Below, in pieces: positions 49,055 through 57,354 of a stretch of DNA of 64,000 nt; within the stretch, counting starts at the first letter, position 1; the number at the start of each line of letters is the position of its first letter. The stretch is from DASPHG01 sp963849605. Its GTDB lineage: Bacteria; Actinomycetota; Thermoleophilia; Solirubrobacterales; Thermoleophilaceae. The notes beneath the pieces were generated by a model, which searched no databases, was not told where the DNA came from, and saw nothing but the letters and a program-made list of their open reading frames with translations. The position numbers and the translations under genes are program-made. The stretch is taken from the NCBI GenBank assembly GCA_963849605.1, contig CAWKHX010000017.1, positions 372,001-436,000 of the forward strand, written 5' to 3'.

Positions 49055-50400
49055 AGGATCGACATGTACCGGTCCAGCTCCCACTGGGAGACCTGGACGC
49101 GGTAGTCCTCCCACTCCTGCCGCTTGATCTCGATGTAGCGGTTGAACATGTGCTCGCCGAGCGTGCGCAGCACGAGCTCGGACTCCGCCGTCAACTCGAT
49201 CGCCTCGCCGAGCGTCTCGGGCAGCTGCTCGATGCCCAAGCGCTTCCGCTCGTCCGGAGAGATGTGGTACAGGTTTTTCTCCATCGGCTCGGGCAGCTCG
49301 TAGCCCTTCTCGATCCCCTCGAGGCCGGCCTGCAGCAGCACCGCGAACGTCAGGTACGGGTTGCACGCCGGGTCGGGGCAGCGCAGCTCCATCCGCGTCG
49401 CCTGCTCCTTGCCCGGGTGGTAGAGCGGCACGCGCACGAGCGCCGAGCGGTTGCGGCGCGACCACGAGCAGTACACGGGCGCCTCGTAACCCGGCACGAG
49501 CCGCTTGTACGAGTTGACCCACTGGGCGAAGATCGAGCAGATCTCGCGGGCGTGCTTCAGCTGGCCCGCAATGAAGTGCTTGCCGGTCTGGGAGAGGTAG
49601 TACTTGTCGTCGGCGTCGTAGAAGGCGTTCTTGCCGTCCGTGAAGAGCGACTGGTGCGTGTGCATGCCGGACCCGTTCTCGCCGAACAGCGGCTTCGGCA
49701 TGAACGTGGCATGCCAGCCGTACTTCATCGCGTACTCCTTTACCGTGATCCGGTAGGTCATGCAGTCGTCGGCCATCTTCATCGCCGGCGCGTAGCGCAT
49801 GTCGATCTCGTGCTGTGACGGCCCGACCTCGTGGTGGGTGTACTCGACGTGGATGCCGAGCTGCTCGAGCGCGAGCACCGTCTCGCGGCGGACGTCGGAG
49901 CCGGCGTCAAGCGTCGTCAGGTCGAAGTAGCCGCCCTCGTCGAGCACCTCGGGCTGGCCCGACTCGGGCTTCGCGCTCTTGAAGTAGAAGTACTCGAGCT
50001 CGGGGCCGACGTTGAAGGTGTCGAAGCCCATCGACTCCGCGCGCTGGAGCGCGCGCCTCATCACGTGCCGCGGGTCGCCCTCGTAGGGCTCGCGGCTCGG
50101 CGTGACGATGTCGCAGAACATCCGCCCCACGCCCTTGTCCTCGGGGCGCCAGGGCAGGATCGCGAACGTGGCCGGGTCGGGCATCGCGATCATGTCGGAC
50201 TCCTCGATCGCGTTGAAGCCGGTGATCGACGAGCCGTCGAAGCCCATGCCCCCCTCGAAGGCGTCTTCGAGCTCGTCCTTGTTGATCGAGAAGCTCTTCA
50301 GCTGACCGAGGATGTCGGTGAACCAGAAGCGAATGAAGCGGATGTCGCGGTCGGCGACGATCGACTTGACGTCATCGGCGGTCCGAGGCTGGTCGGCCAT
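49051..50400 (-). CDS. glnA: Glutamine synthetase type I
   Basis: A 449-residue dodecamer-forming enzyme making glutamine from glutamate, ammonia and ATP. FDGSSITGFNAIEESDM, FNVGPELEYFYF, VEYTHHEVGPSQHEIDMRY and ENGSGMHTHQSLF are the active-site motifs. The region of the adenylylation tyrosine reads KNLYHISPDERKRLGIEQLP, which follows the GSI-alpha style (IVDLP-like), so adenylylation control is doubtful. GGGAGAA 6 bases upstream of ATG 50400 is the ribosome binding site. Confidence 0.97.
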   Translation of the reverse strand: MADQPRTADDVKSIVADRDIRFIRFWFTDILGQLKSFSINKDELEDAFEGGMGFDGSSITGFNAIEESDMIAMPDPATFAILPWRPEDKGVGRMFCDIVTPSREPYEGDPRHVMRRALQRAESMGFDTFNVGPELEYFYFKSAKPESGQPEVLDEGGYFDLTTLDAGSDVRRETVLALEQLGIHVEYTHHEVGPSQHEIDMRYAPAMKMADDCMTYRITVKEYAMKYGWHATFMPKPLFGENGSGMHTHQSLFTDGKNAFYDADDKYYLSQTGKHFIAGQLKHAREICSIFAQWVNSYKRLVPGYEAPVYCSWSRRNRSALVRVPLYHPGKEQATRMELRCPDPACNPYLTFAVLLQAGLEGIEKGYELPEPMEKNLYHISPDERKRLGIEQLPETLGEAIELTAESELVLRTLGEHMFNRYIEIKRQEWEDYRVQVSQWELDRYMSIL

Positions 50401-50441
50401 GTTCTCCCTGTTCGTCGGGGGCGAGAAAGGAAGGCGCCAGA

Positions 50442-50801
50442 CTACTGGCGCGGCAGCCAGTTGTGCGCCCAGCTCTTGAGCGCACGCACGGTCGGCTCGA
50501 GGCCGCGGCCCTTGGCAGTGAGCGCGTACTCGACCCGGACGGGGCCCGTGTCGCTCACGTGGCGCTCGACGATCTCCTCGGCCTCGAGCTCCTTCATCCG
50601 CTCGGACAGCAGCCGGTCGGAGATGTCGGGCACGAGCTCGCGCACCTCCGAGAAGCGCAGCGGGCCGTCCATCAGGACGAGCAGGATCGCGCCGGTCCAG
50701 CGCTTGCCCACCAGCTCGACGGCCTGGTGATACAGCCCACAGCAGGGTGCTCGACCCGCGAGGTGGTGGCTGTCCTCAGCCGTGCCGGCCTGCGCTGGCA
50801 T
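50442..50801 (-). CDS. HxlR-family transcriptional regulator
   Basis: A 119-residue winged-helix protein. CCGLYHQAVELVGKRWTGAI is the HxlR start with an adjacent cysteine pair, as in redox or quinone sensors of the YodB/HypR type, and FSEVRELVPDISDRLLSERM is the recognition region. It lies between the AhpD-like gene and glnA, 36 bases after the former. It probably controls the AhpD-like promoter, where a CTTAC-N5-GTAAG repeat covers the -10 box. Confidence 0.9.
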   Translation of the reverse strand: MPAQAGTAEDSHHLAGRAPCCGLYHQAVELVGKRWTGAILLVLMDGPLRFSEVRELVPDISDRLLSERMKELEAEEIVERHVSDTGPVRVEYALTAKGRGLEPTVRALKSWAHNWLPRQ

Positions 50802-50837
50802 GTGAAAGAGGATAGCCCTGCGCGAAGCTCGGCCGGC

Positions 50838-51401
50838 TTAAGCGGCCTGCTGGAGCCTTGCGTCCTCTGCGGAGCCGTCGAGCGGGACGTCGCCGGCCCG
50901 CGTCACGAGGTTGCCGAACGTGGCCACCGCGACATGGGCGATCGCCTCGAGCAGCTGCTCGTCGCTCCAGCCCGCCTCGAGCGCGTCCTCATGGTTGACG
51001 CGCGGCGGCGTGCCGTCGGTCTCCAGGATCCCGCGGATGTACGTGAGCATCGCGGCGTCACGCTCGTCCGCCGAATCGAAGCTGCGCGCCTTGGCGATCT
51101 CGTCGAGGCCGAGGCCCGCGTCGCGCGCCGTCCGCTGAAGCGCGGCCAGCGCGTACGCCGACCCCTGATGCTCCGCTACCGCGAGCGCGATCCGCTGCTG
51201 CGTCTTGAGCGGCAGCTCGCCGTGGCGCAGCTCCGAGCGGACCCGGGCGTATGCCCGCAGCGCGGCGGGCGAGCCCGACAGGACGGCGATGAAGTTGGAC
51301 AGCTGGCCACCTGCGGCCAGGGCGCCCTTCAGCACCGGCAGACTGCGCTCAGGCGCGGTCAGCTCGTCGTGGATCGGGAATCGGCTTTCCTTCGTCTTCA
51401 T
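50838..51401 (-). CDS. Carboxymuconolactone decarboxylase/AhpD-like protein
   Basis: A 187-residue helical protein of the CMD/AhpD superfamily. LPLKTQQRIALAVAEHQGSA and EAIAHVAVATFGNLVTRAG mark the fold. The CxxC of peroxidase-type members is replaced (EHQGSAYAL), so it is not a typical alkyl-hydroperoxide reductase. ATG 51401 is the likely start. The promoter has TATACT at 51442-51447 and GTGACG 17 bases further up, overlapped by a CTTAC repeat and preceded by a CRP-type site. Confidence 0.87.
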   Translation of the reverse strand: MKTKESRFPIHDELTAPERSLPVLKGALAAGGQLSNFIAVLSGSPAALRAYARVRSELRHGELPLKTQQRIALAVAEHQGSAYALAALQRTARDAGLGLDEIAKARSFDSADERDAAMLTYIRGILETDGTPPRVNHEDALEAGWSDEQLLEAIAHVAVATFGNLVTRAGDVPLDGSAEDARLQQAA

Positions 51402-51428
51402 AGGCGGCACTTCACTTTCGGCAGGCTT

Positions 51429-51443
51429 CTTACGTCCAGTAAG
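51429..51443. promoter_or_regulatory. CTTAC-N5-GTAAG operator candidate
   Basis: CTTAC-GTCCA-GTAAG is a perfect 5-bp inverted repeat whose right arm overlaps the TATACT box of the AhpD-like gene. Its form and position suit an HxlR-type repressor. Confidence 0.5.
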
Positions 51444-51470
51444 TATATGTCCCCCATCAAGGGGCGTCAC
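51442..51470 (-). promoter_or_regulatory. Promoter of the AhpD-like gene
   Basis: On the minus strand GTGACG (51465-51470) and TATACT (51442-51447) are separated by 17 bases, an ideal -35/-10 layout. Confidence 0.55.
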
Positions 51471-51486
51471 TGTGACCTCGGTCACA
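51471..51486. promoter_or_regulatory. Perfect CRP-type site upstream of the AhpD-like promoter
   Basis: TGTGA-CCTCGG-TCACA fits TGTGA-N6-TCACA exactly, within a larger palindrome CTGTGACC-TC-GGTCACAG-like arrangement. It abuts the -35 box, with its centre about 42-44 bp from the predicted transcript start. Confidence 0.65.
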
Positions 51487-51516
51487 GGTTCATACGGCCC
51501 GCGGATTAAGGGCGGA

Positions 51517-52176
51517 TCAACGGTTGGCGCGGATTTCGCTCGTCGAGCTCATCCGCACGGCCTCGGCCGCGTGCGCCGTGAGGTCGTACTCGACGCCCTT
51601 CACGAACGGCCCGCGGTCCACCACGGGGGCGATCACGATCCGGCCCCCGTGCGCGATCGCGACCTTCGTCCCGCACGGCAGGCTCTTGTGCGCCACCCCG
51701 AAGGTGGACTTGGTCAGCTTTCCGCCGCACGCCATCTCGTTCCCGTAGAGCCCGGGCCCGTACCAGGTGGCCGTGCGGCGCTTGCGGGGCGCCATGGCGG
51801 CCCGCGTCATCGGGCCGACGATGCCGTCGGCCGTCAGGCTGCGGCTGCGCTGGAAGCCTCTGACCTTGCGCTTGGTGATCGTCCCGAAGTAACCCGTGCG
51901 GGGGACCTCGAAGCCCCGGCGCGTGAGCAGGATCTGCAGCGTCCTGACGTCGTTGCCGGCGGTGCCCTTCTGCAGTGTGCGGTCGCCTAGCGTCGCGCGC
52001 TGCCACTTGGCCGCGTCGGCCTGTGCCGTGACGACGGCCATGAAGACCATGAACACGCCGAGCAGGACGGCCCAGAACGCGACCCGGTCGGGTCGGCTCT
52101 TGATCTGCGTCGTCGTACGGCTGGGGCGCCGGTACGGCTCCGGACGGCCCGTGATCTGCACGGTCCTGCGGCTCAC
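51517..52176 (-). CDS. Exported wall protein with peptidoglycan-binding and RlpA-like domains
   Basis: A 219-residue protein. After a basic N-terminus and one membrane or signal segment (AFWAVLLGVFMVFMAVVTAQ) comes a PG_binding_1 domain (LQKGTAGNDVRTLQILLTRR, DGIVGPMTRAAM) and then an RlpA-like double-psi barrel (TATWYGPGLYGNEMACGGKL, CGTKVAIAHGG, VVDRGPFVKGVEYDLT). Such proteins bind or cut peptidoglycan. GTG 52176 has AAAGGA 5 bases upstream. A c-di-AMP riboswitch precedes it. Confidence 0.88.
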   Translation of the reverse strand: MSRRTVQITGRPEPYRRPSRTTTQIKSRPDRVAFWAVLLGVFMVFMAVVTAQADAAKWQRATLGDRTLQKGTAGNDVRTLQILLTRRGFEVPRTGYFGTITKRKVRGFQRSRSLTADGIVGPMTRAAMAPRKRRTATWYGPGLYGNEMACGGKLTKSTFGVAHKSLPCGTKVAIAHGGRIVIAPVVDRGPFVKGVEYDLTAHAAEAVRMSSTSEIRANR

Positions 52177-52189
52177 TGCATCCTTTCTC

Positions 52190-52330
52190 TTTCGTGCGCC
52201 TACGGGGTTAGCTGTCGGGCTCGCGCTGAAAGAGCTGCGCTACGCCGAAGGATTCGGCGATTCGCCCCAGGCCCAGCGGCCGGGCCTATTTGGATCCCCC
52301 GTGCCTCCTCCCGCGGGAGGAGACCTCGGC
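52190..52330 (-). ncRNA. c-di-AMP (ydaO/yuaA) riboswitch, second copy
   Basis: The minus-strand leader has GCCGAGG, a hairpin (CCTCCC/GGGAGG), CGGGGGATCC, CTGGGGCGAATC, CTTTCAGCGCGAGCCCG, ACAGCTAACCCCGTAGGCG and GCACGAAAGAG, block by block like the copy at 42503-42623. It ends just before the AAAGGA ribosome binding site of the RlpA-like gene, so it could act on translation or termination. Confidence 0.88.
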
Positions 52331-52344
52331 TATGGACGCGCGGC

Positions 52345-52350
52345 ATCGTA
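52345..52350 (-). promoter_or_regulatory. -10 box of the second riboswitch transcript
   Basis: TACGAT on the minus strand lies 14 bases before the first conserved riboswitch block, closely mirroring the TACGGT box of the other copy. Confidence 0.45.
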
Positions 52351-52397
52351 GCAGCGGGGCACGACGCTCACGCAAGGGCAATAACGGTAGATGCAGG

Positions 52398-52886
52398 CTA
52401 TTTCTTGCCCGCGACAGCGGTCACGTAGGCCGCGACGGCCTCCGCATCCTCGCCCTCGAGCAGCCCAGCGGGCATCCGCTTCTGGCCCGTGCCGCCGATC
52501 TTGATGGCCTGCAGCACGCGCTCCTCGGTCATCTCGCCGATCTCGTCGAGGTTCGGCCCGGTGACGCCATGGGCGTTCGCCGCGGCCAGTGTGTGGCAGG
52601 TGGCGCAGGTCTGGCGGAAGAGCTCCTGGCCCTCCTCCAGCTGGCTCGAGGCTTCCTCATGCTGGAGCGGCGGCGTGGCCCCCTCCGATGGCTCGCGATT
52701 AGCGATCACGAGGGCCGGAACGGCGAGGCCCAGCACCACATAGATCAGCACCATCGAGAAACGGAAGAAGCGCCCGCCCTTCGTGAGATAGGCCTCGCGC
52801 GCGTGCCCGGGCCCGCCCGAGAACGCGACGAATATGACGCCGATGCCCAGCAGGACGAACGGCGCGAGGAATGCGACTACCTCCAT
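52398..52886 (-). CDS. Membrane-anchored cytochrome c
   Basis: A 162-residue protein. Two hydrophobic segments (FLAPFVLLGIGVIFVAFSGG and FSMVLIYVVLGLAVPALVIA) anchor a small periplasmic-type haem domain with CATCH (near residue 94) and a methionine ligand in QKRMPAGLL. It is a class I cytochrome c of the kind that serves terminal oxidases or other respiratory complexes. No oxidase genes are in the window. Confidence 0.88.
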   Translation of the reverse strand: MEVVAFLAPFVLLGIGVIFVAFSGGPGHAREAYLTKGGRFFRFSMVLIYVVLGLAVPALVIANREPSEGATPPLQHEEASSQLEEGQELFRQTCATCHTLAAANAHGVTGPNLDEIGEMTEERVLQAIKIGGTGQKRMPAGLLEGEDAEAVAAYVTAVAGKK

Positions 52887-52925
52887 CGGGCGGGCATCGT
52901 ATCCCGCGGGAGCGGCGGCTAGCCG

Positions 52926-53351
52926 TCAGGCGCCCGCTGCGGCCTCGCGCCTGGCACGCTTCCAGCTGCCGAAGGCCGTGAAGACGTCGGCCAGCTCCGG
53001 CAGCGTCGGGTCAGCCGAGGCGTGCTGCTGGTAGTCGACCATCAGGAGCCGCTCCGGCCGCGATCCGAGCTCGGCCGCGACCGTGCGGATCGCCTCGCAC
53101 ACCTCCTCGGGGGACGCCGTCTCGGAGTCGTCTCGCTTCGCGCGGTGGGCGAACACCCCGGCGGCGGTCCCGCGTGCGCCCGGGCTCGCGTCAGCCGTGG
53201 GCTTGCCGCGTCCCTCGCCGATCAGCAGGCGGCAGTGCGGGCAGGGCCTGGGGGCTGGAGGCCAGTCGGGCCCGACGTCGCTTTCGATCAGCAGGAAGCA
53301 ATGCGGGCAGAAGGCCTCGAGCGTGACGTCGTTCGTGACTGAGCGTGCCAT
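52926..53351 (-). CDS. Zinc-ribbon protein of unknown function
   Basis: A 141-residue soluble protein. Two CxxC pairs, FCPHCFLLI and PCPHCRLLIG, about 23 residues apart make a zinc ribbon. The C-terminal part (EEVCEAIRTVAAELGSRPER, LMVDYQQHA, LADVFTAFGSWKRARREA) is helical and could bind DNA in the style of small helix-turn-helix modules. No named family. It lies between the sigma factor and cytochrome genes. Confidence 0.75.
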   Translation of the reverse strand: MARSVTNDVTLEAFCPHCFLLIESDVGPDWPPAPRPCPHCRLLIGEGRGKPTADASPGARGTAAGVFAHRAKRDDSETASPEEVCEAIRTVAAELGSRPERLLMVDYQQHASADPTLPELADVFTAFGSWKRARREAAAGA

Positions 53352-53437
53352 GACCCCTCCGGTCCCAGAGAGGGCTTGGGTCGTACCCCCCTGGTCCCAA
53401 TAAGTGGTTGCCGCTATGCGGCTGGTGTAAACCCGCG

Positions 53438-54484
53438 CTAGGCAGCGAGCGCCTGGAGCTCGCGCTCCTCGGCCAGCTTGCGCAGGGCGCGGCGCTCGAG
53501 CTTCCGCACGCCCTCGGGCGAGAGCCCGGTGCGGTTCGCGACCTCGCGCAGCGGCAGCGGATCGCCGCCGCCGATGCCGAAGCGCAGCTCGATGATCTCG
53601 CGCGCGCTCGGGTCCAGCCCGTTGAGGGCGCGGCGGATCGACTGCTCCTCGAGCGCGAGCGCGACCTCCTCGAGCGGGCCGGGGCCGTCGGCAGGGATCA
53701 GCGAGCCGAGCTCGGTCTCCCCCTCCTCCCCGACCGGCGTCTCGAGGCTGACCGGGACGCGCTCGGCCGAGCGCAGCTCCTCGATCTTCTCGGGCTCAAG
53801 GTCGACGTACTTCGCCAGCTCCTCGATCGTCGGGTCGCGGCCGATCTCGGCGGCCAGGCGGCGCTCGGCCGTCCGCACGCGCGTCAACTCCTGCGCGATG
53901 TGCACCGGCAGCCGCACGGTGCGCGAGTGGTGCTGGAGCCCGCGCTGCATCGCCTGGCGGATCCACCACGTCGCATACGTGGAGAACTTGAAGCCGCGGC
54001 GGTAGTCGAACTTCTCGACGGCGCGGATCAGGCCGAGGATGCCCTCCTGGATCAGGTCGAGGAAGGGAAGCCCGAGGCCGCGGTAGCGCTTGGCGTTCGA
54101 GACGACGAGCCGCAGGTTCGACTCGATCATCCGGTCCTTGGCGCGCTGGTCGCCCCGCTCTATGCGCTTGGCCAGCTCGATCTCCTCCACCGCGGTGAGC
54201 AGCGCGCGCTGCGAGATGTCGCGCAGGAAGAGTTGGAGCGAGTCGCTCGTGGCCTCTGCGATCGCGGCCGCGTGCAAGGCCGTCGCGGGCTCTTCGGTCT
54301 TGCGGGCCGCGTCGAGCACTTCGATGCCGCGCCGCTCGGCCTCGGCGTAGAACGCGTCGAGCGCGCCCTCCTCGAGCTCGAGCTCCTCGACGGCCGCGGC
54401 GATCTCCCCGAATTCGAGGGTGCCGTGGTCCTCTCCCTTGTGGAGGAGCGCGTCGAGCGTGGGGTGTCCAGAAAAACCGGCCAT
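53438..54484 (-). CDS. Sigma-70 family RNA polymerase sigma factor
   Basis: A 348-residue RpoD/SigA-type factor without region 1.1. Region 1.2 includes DSLQLFLRDISQRALLTAVE; region 2 has LVVSNAKRYRGLGLPFLDLI and KFSTYATWWIRQAMQRGLQH (2.3-2.4); region 3 has LPVHIAQELTRVRTAERRL; region 4.2 has LREVANRTGLSPEGVRKLER. It is a primary-like or group 2 sigma that should read TANNNT -10 boxes such as those listed here. ATG 54484 is preferred over GTG 54511, because TATCCT precedes it. Confidence 0.93.
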   Translation of the reverse strand: MAGFSGHPTLDALLHKGEDHGTLEFGEIAAAVEELELEEGALDAFYAEAERRGIEVLDAARKTEEPATALHAAAIAEATSDSLQLFLRDISQRALLTAVEEIELAKRIERGDQRAKDRMIESNLRLVVSNAKRYRGLGLPFLDLIQEGILGLIRAVEKFDYRRGFKFSTYATWWIRQAMQRGLQHHSRTVRLPVHIAQELTRVRTAERRLAAEIGRDPTIEELAKYVDLEPEKIEELRSAERVPVSLETPVGEEGETELGSLIPADGPGPLEEVALALEEQSIRRALNGLDPSAREIIELRFGIGGGDPLPLREVANRTGLSPEGVRKLERRALRKLAEERELQALAA

Positions 54485-54601
54485 GCGAGCCTGAGTCCCC
54501 AGGATAGGCACACGCGTAACGCGCGCAAGCCCTCGAACGCGCCTGACCCCCTGTCGCCGGCTGCCGCATCCGGAAATTGCTGCCTCTACGCTACGCGGCG
54601 G

Positions 54602-56953
54602 ATGAGGTGGGGACTTGCCACGGCCGCGTGCTGTCTGCTCGCGGCGCCGACTGCCGCGGCCGAGGTGAAGCGCGCGGAGAGCATCATGCCGCCCGGGCAG
54701 AGCGGGTTCGTCTCGGCGCCGTGCCTACTCGACAGCTCGGCGTGTGATCCGCACCTCACAGACCAGATCTCGCCGTTCGTCGACTTCGAGTACAAGAATT
54801 CGATGCTCGGCCAGCCCGGCGTCGAGGAGACGCCGAAGGCCGGGGTGCGGATCACCCGCGACGAGTACGGCGTCCCGAGCATCTACGGCGACACCGAGGA
54901 CGACATGTGGTGGGGCATGGGCTATGCGATCGCCCAGGACCGCCTGTTCCAGATCGAGGCCTTCAGGCGCGCCACCACCGGCACGCTGTCCGAGATCCTC
55001 GGCAAGGCGGCACTCGAGGACGACATCGTCGCCCGGCGCGACTTCTACACACGCGCTGAGCGCGAGCAGATGGTCGAGAGCCTGCCCGGCGATCTGCGCA
55101 CGCGCTGGCAGCAGTACGCCGACGGCGTCAACGCGTGGATCGACGAGGTGAACTCCGACCCGAGCAAGGTGCCGGCCGAGTACGCGGCGCTCGGGACCAT
55201 GCCCGAGCACCTCCAGGTCCACGAGATGGCGGCGATCGGCATCTACCTGGCGCGCACCACCCCGAGCGACGACGGCGAGGAGCTGGCGAACCTCGAGGGC
55301 TTCCAGGCCGTCGGGCCGAAGACCTTCAACCGCGTCTTCCCGCTGCGCACGCCCGGACAGTGGGGAACGGTGCCGCGCCGCCAGGGCCTCTTCCCCTCCC
55401 GGCCCGGCATGACGAGGAAGAACGAGCGGAAGGCGTTCAAGCGCTCGTCGCGCTACGCCAAGCGGCTGCCGCTGCCGCAGAAGGAGGAGGCGTCCGCGTC
55501 GGGCTCGTCCACGCTTGCCCGCTTCTTCCCCTCGCTCGCCGGCTCGAAGATGTGGGCGATGCGGAAGCTCGGCCACGCGTGGCTCGGGACGGGGCCGCAG
55601 CTCGGCTTCGTGATGCCCGAGCGCCTCGTCGAGATCGAGCTTCACTCCCCCAGCCTGAACGTGCGCGGCACGACGGCCGCCGGCGCGCCGGTGATCGGGA
55701 TCGGCCACAACGAGCACGTCGCCTGGGGCGTGACGAGCGGGCTCGGCGACGAGGACGACCTGTACGCCGAGCAGCTCGTGGGCGACGAGGGCTACCGCTT
55801 CCGCGGCGAGACGAGGGATATGGAGTGCCGCGACGAGACGTTCACCTACCGCCCGCCCCCCGCCGACTTCCTCGCGCTACTCGACCTCGAGGTCCCCGAC
55901 ACGAGCAGCGGCAGCGCCACCGAGCGAATCTGCCGCACCGTCCACGGCCCGGTCCAGGAGGTCGTGAAGGACGACGGGGTCGCCTACGCGCGCCGCTACG
56001 CGATCTGGAAGCGCGAGGTCGGCACGATCGTCGGCTTGGACGCGGTCAACCGCGCGTCGTCGATCGAGGACGTCGACGCGGCCGCAGACAAGCTGACCTG
56101 GAATGAGAACCTGCTGGCCGCCGACGACCGCGGCGACATCGGCTACTGGAACCCCGGCCTCCTCCCGCTGCGGTCGAAGCGCTGGGACGAGCGGCTCCCC
56201 TTCCCCGGCACGGGCAGCGCGGAGTGGAAGGGCCTGCTCCCGCCCGACGACCGCCCGCAGGTGATCAACCCGAGCCAGGGCTATCTCGCGAACTGGAACA
56301 ACCCGCCGTCGTTCGGCTCGACGAACGGCGACGGCCCCGCGAAGGAGCGCACGATCGGGCCCTTCCACCGCGGCAAGTTCCTGTCTCGCATCGTCGGTCG
56401 CGTCTACCGCCGCGGGCCGAGCTTCGACGGGCTGGTGGCGATCGACCGCATGAGCGGTACGCACGCGCAGCAGCGCATGCTCTCGACCCGCAGGCTGAAG
56501 CGCGCTGCACGCGGGGCGCGCGGCGACGCCAAGGTCGTGCTCGGCGCGGTTCTGGCCTGGAACGGCGACTATGCGACCGCCGACTCCGACGGCAAGGTGC
56601 CGCCCGGTGTCGCCGCCTGGGACGCGTTCTGCGCAGGCGCGCAGAAGGTCGCGACCGGCCGCTACCCCGACGGGGTCAGCCGACTCGGACACAGCGCCGG
56701 CGGGTCGCACCTCCAGGAGTGCTCGACGCTCGAGGCGTTCGGTCTCCGCACGCTGAAGCGGCGCGGCTACCGCAAGGCGGCCGTCGCGGCGATGGCGGAG
56801 CTCGAGAAGGAGTTCGGCTCGAAGGACGCCGACGCGTGGAAGATCGACCGGCCCACATATCCGGCCGGGTCTGAGGGCGGCGGGACCTTCCCCGAGCCGT
56901 TCCCGTTCTTCGACCGCGGGACGTGGACCGAGCTGACCGAGCTCGCGCCCTAG
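54602..56953 (+). CDS. Exported penicillin-acylase-family Ntn hydrolase
   Basis: A 783-residue exported precursor. The signal WGLATAACCLLAAPTAAA leads into an alpha chain (RDEYGVPSIYGDTEDDMWWG) and then the autocatalytic site AGSKMWA, where Ser near residue 315 would become the N-terminal nucleophile of the beta chain. PVIGIGHNEHVAWGVTSG, WNENLLAADDRGDIGYWN and LANWNNPP are further family motifs. Such enzymes cut penicillins or acyl-homoserine lactones. The frame is open far upstream, antisense to the sigma factor, but ATG 54602 starts the signal. Its stop shares CTAG with the next gene. Confidence 0.9.
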   Translation: MRWGLATAACCLLAAPTAAAEVKRAESIMPPGQSGFVSAPCLLDSSACDPHLTDQISPFVDFEYKNSMLGQPGVEETPKAGVRITRDEYGVPSIYGDTEDDMWWGMGYAIAQDRLFQIEAFRRATTGTLSEILGKAALEDDIVARRDFYTRAEREQMVESLPGDLRTRWQQYADGVNAWIDEVNSDPSKVPAEYAALGTMPEHLQVHEMAAIGIYLARTTPSDDGEELANLEGFQAVGPKTFNRVFPLRTPGQWGTVPRRQGLFPSRPGMTRKNERKAFKRSSRYAKRLPLPQKEEASASGSSTLARFFPSLAGSKMWAMRKLGHAWLGTGPQLGFVMPERLVEIELHSPSLNVRGTTAAGAPVIGIGHNEHVAWGVTSGLGDEDDLYAEQLVGDEGYRFRGETRDMECRDETFTYRPPPADFLALLDLEVPDTSSGSATERICRTVHGPVQEVVKDDGVAYARRYAIWKREVGTIVGLDAVNRASSIEDVDAAADKLTWNENLLAADDRGDIGYWNPGLLPLRSKRWDERLPFPGTGSAEWKGLLPPDDRPQVINPSQGYLANWNNPPSFGSTNGDGPAKERTIGPFHRGKFLSRIVGRVYRRGPSFDGLVAIDRMSGTHAQQRMLSTRRLKRAARGARGDAKVVLGAVLAWNGDYATADSDGKVPPGVAAWDAFCAGAQKVATGRYPDGVSRLGHSAGGSHLQECSTLEAFGLRTLKRRGYRKAAVAAMAELEKEFGSKDADAWKIDRPTYPAGSEGGGTFPEPFPFFDRGTWTELTELAP

Positions 56954-57354
56954 TCGCGCAGCGCCGCGAGCGCCAGTTCGCGGTCGGCTTCGGTCGTCGA
57001 GAGGAGAACGTAGTGCTTGAGCCGACCGTCCTCGAGCGTCCACATACCGGTGAAGCCTGAGGAGATCTCCATTCCACTGCCGCGGCCGCGCGAGCGGCCC
57101 TCGCCCAGGACGACGTAGCGGTCGCCCTCGCCGATGATCTCGTCGACCGTGAGCGTCACCTGCTCCCAGACCTCGCGGCTCTCCGCGTGGAACTCGCGCA
57201 GGCCGTCATAGCCCTCGTAGACCTTCGGGTTGAAGACGCGCGCGTTCAGGTCGAGCACGACGTCCGGCGTGAACATCTCCTCGAGCTCCTCGTCGGGAGC
57301 CATGCCGTCGCTGTTGGTGAGAAAGGTCGCGCGGCGGACGAGCTCTTCGCTCAC
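56950..57354 (-). CDS. SnoaL/NTF2-like protein
   Basis: A 134-residue single-domain protein of the SnoaL/NTF2-like fold. MFTPDVVLDLNARVFNPKVY, YDGLREFHAESREVWEQVTL and SGMEISSGFTGMWTLEDGRL form the curved sheet and pocket. Such proteins are isomerases, dehydratases or binding modules. GTG 57354 overlaps the enoyl-CoA hydratase stop by 4 bases (GTGA), so the two are coupled; it may act on a related CoA ester or be a chaperone. Confidence 0.82.
   Translation of the reverse strand: MSEELVRRATFLTNSDGMAPDEELEEMFTPDVVLDLNARVFNPKVYEGYDGLREFHAESREVWEQVTLTVDEIIGEGDRYVVLGEGRSRGRGSGMEISSGFTGMWTLEDGRLKHYVLLSTTEADRELALAALRD

Noticed and set aside
53408..54601. N-terminal extension of the penicillin acylase frame
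   Set aside because: The extension is antisense to the sigma factor; the signal peptide begins at 54602.
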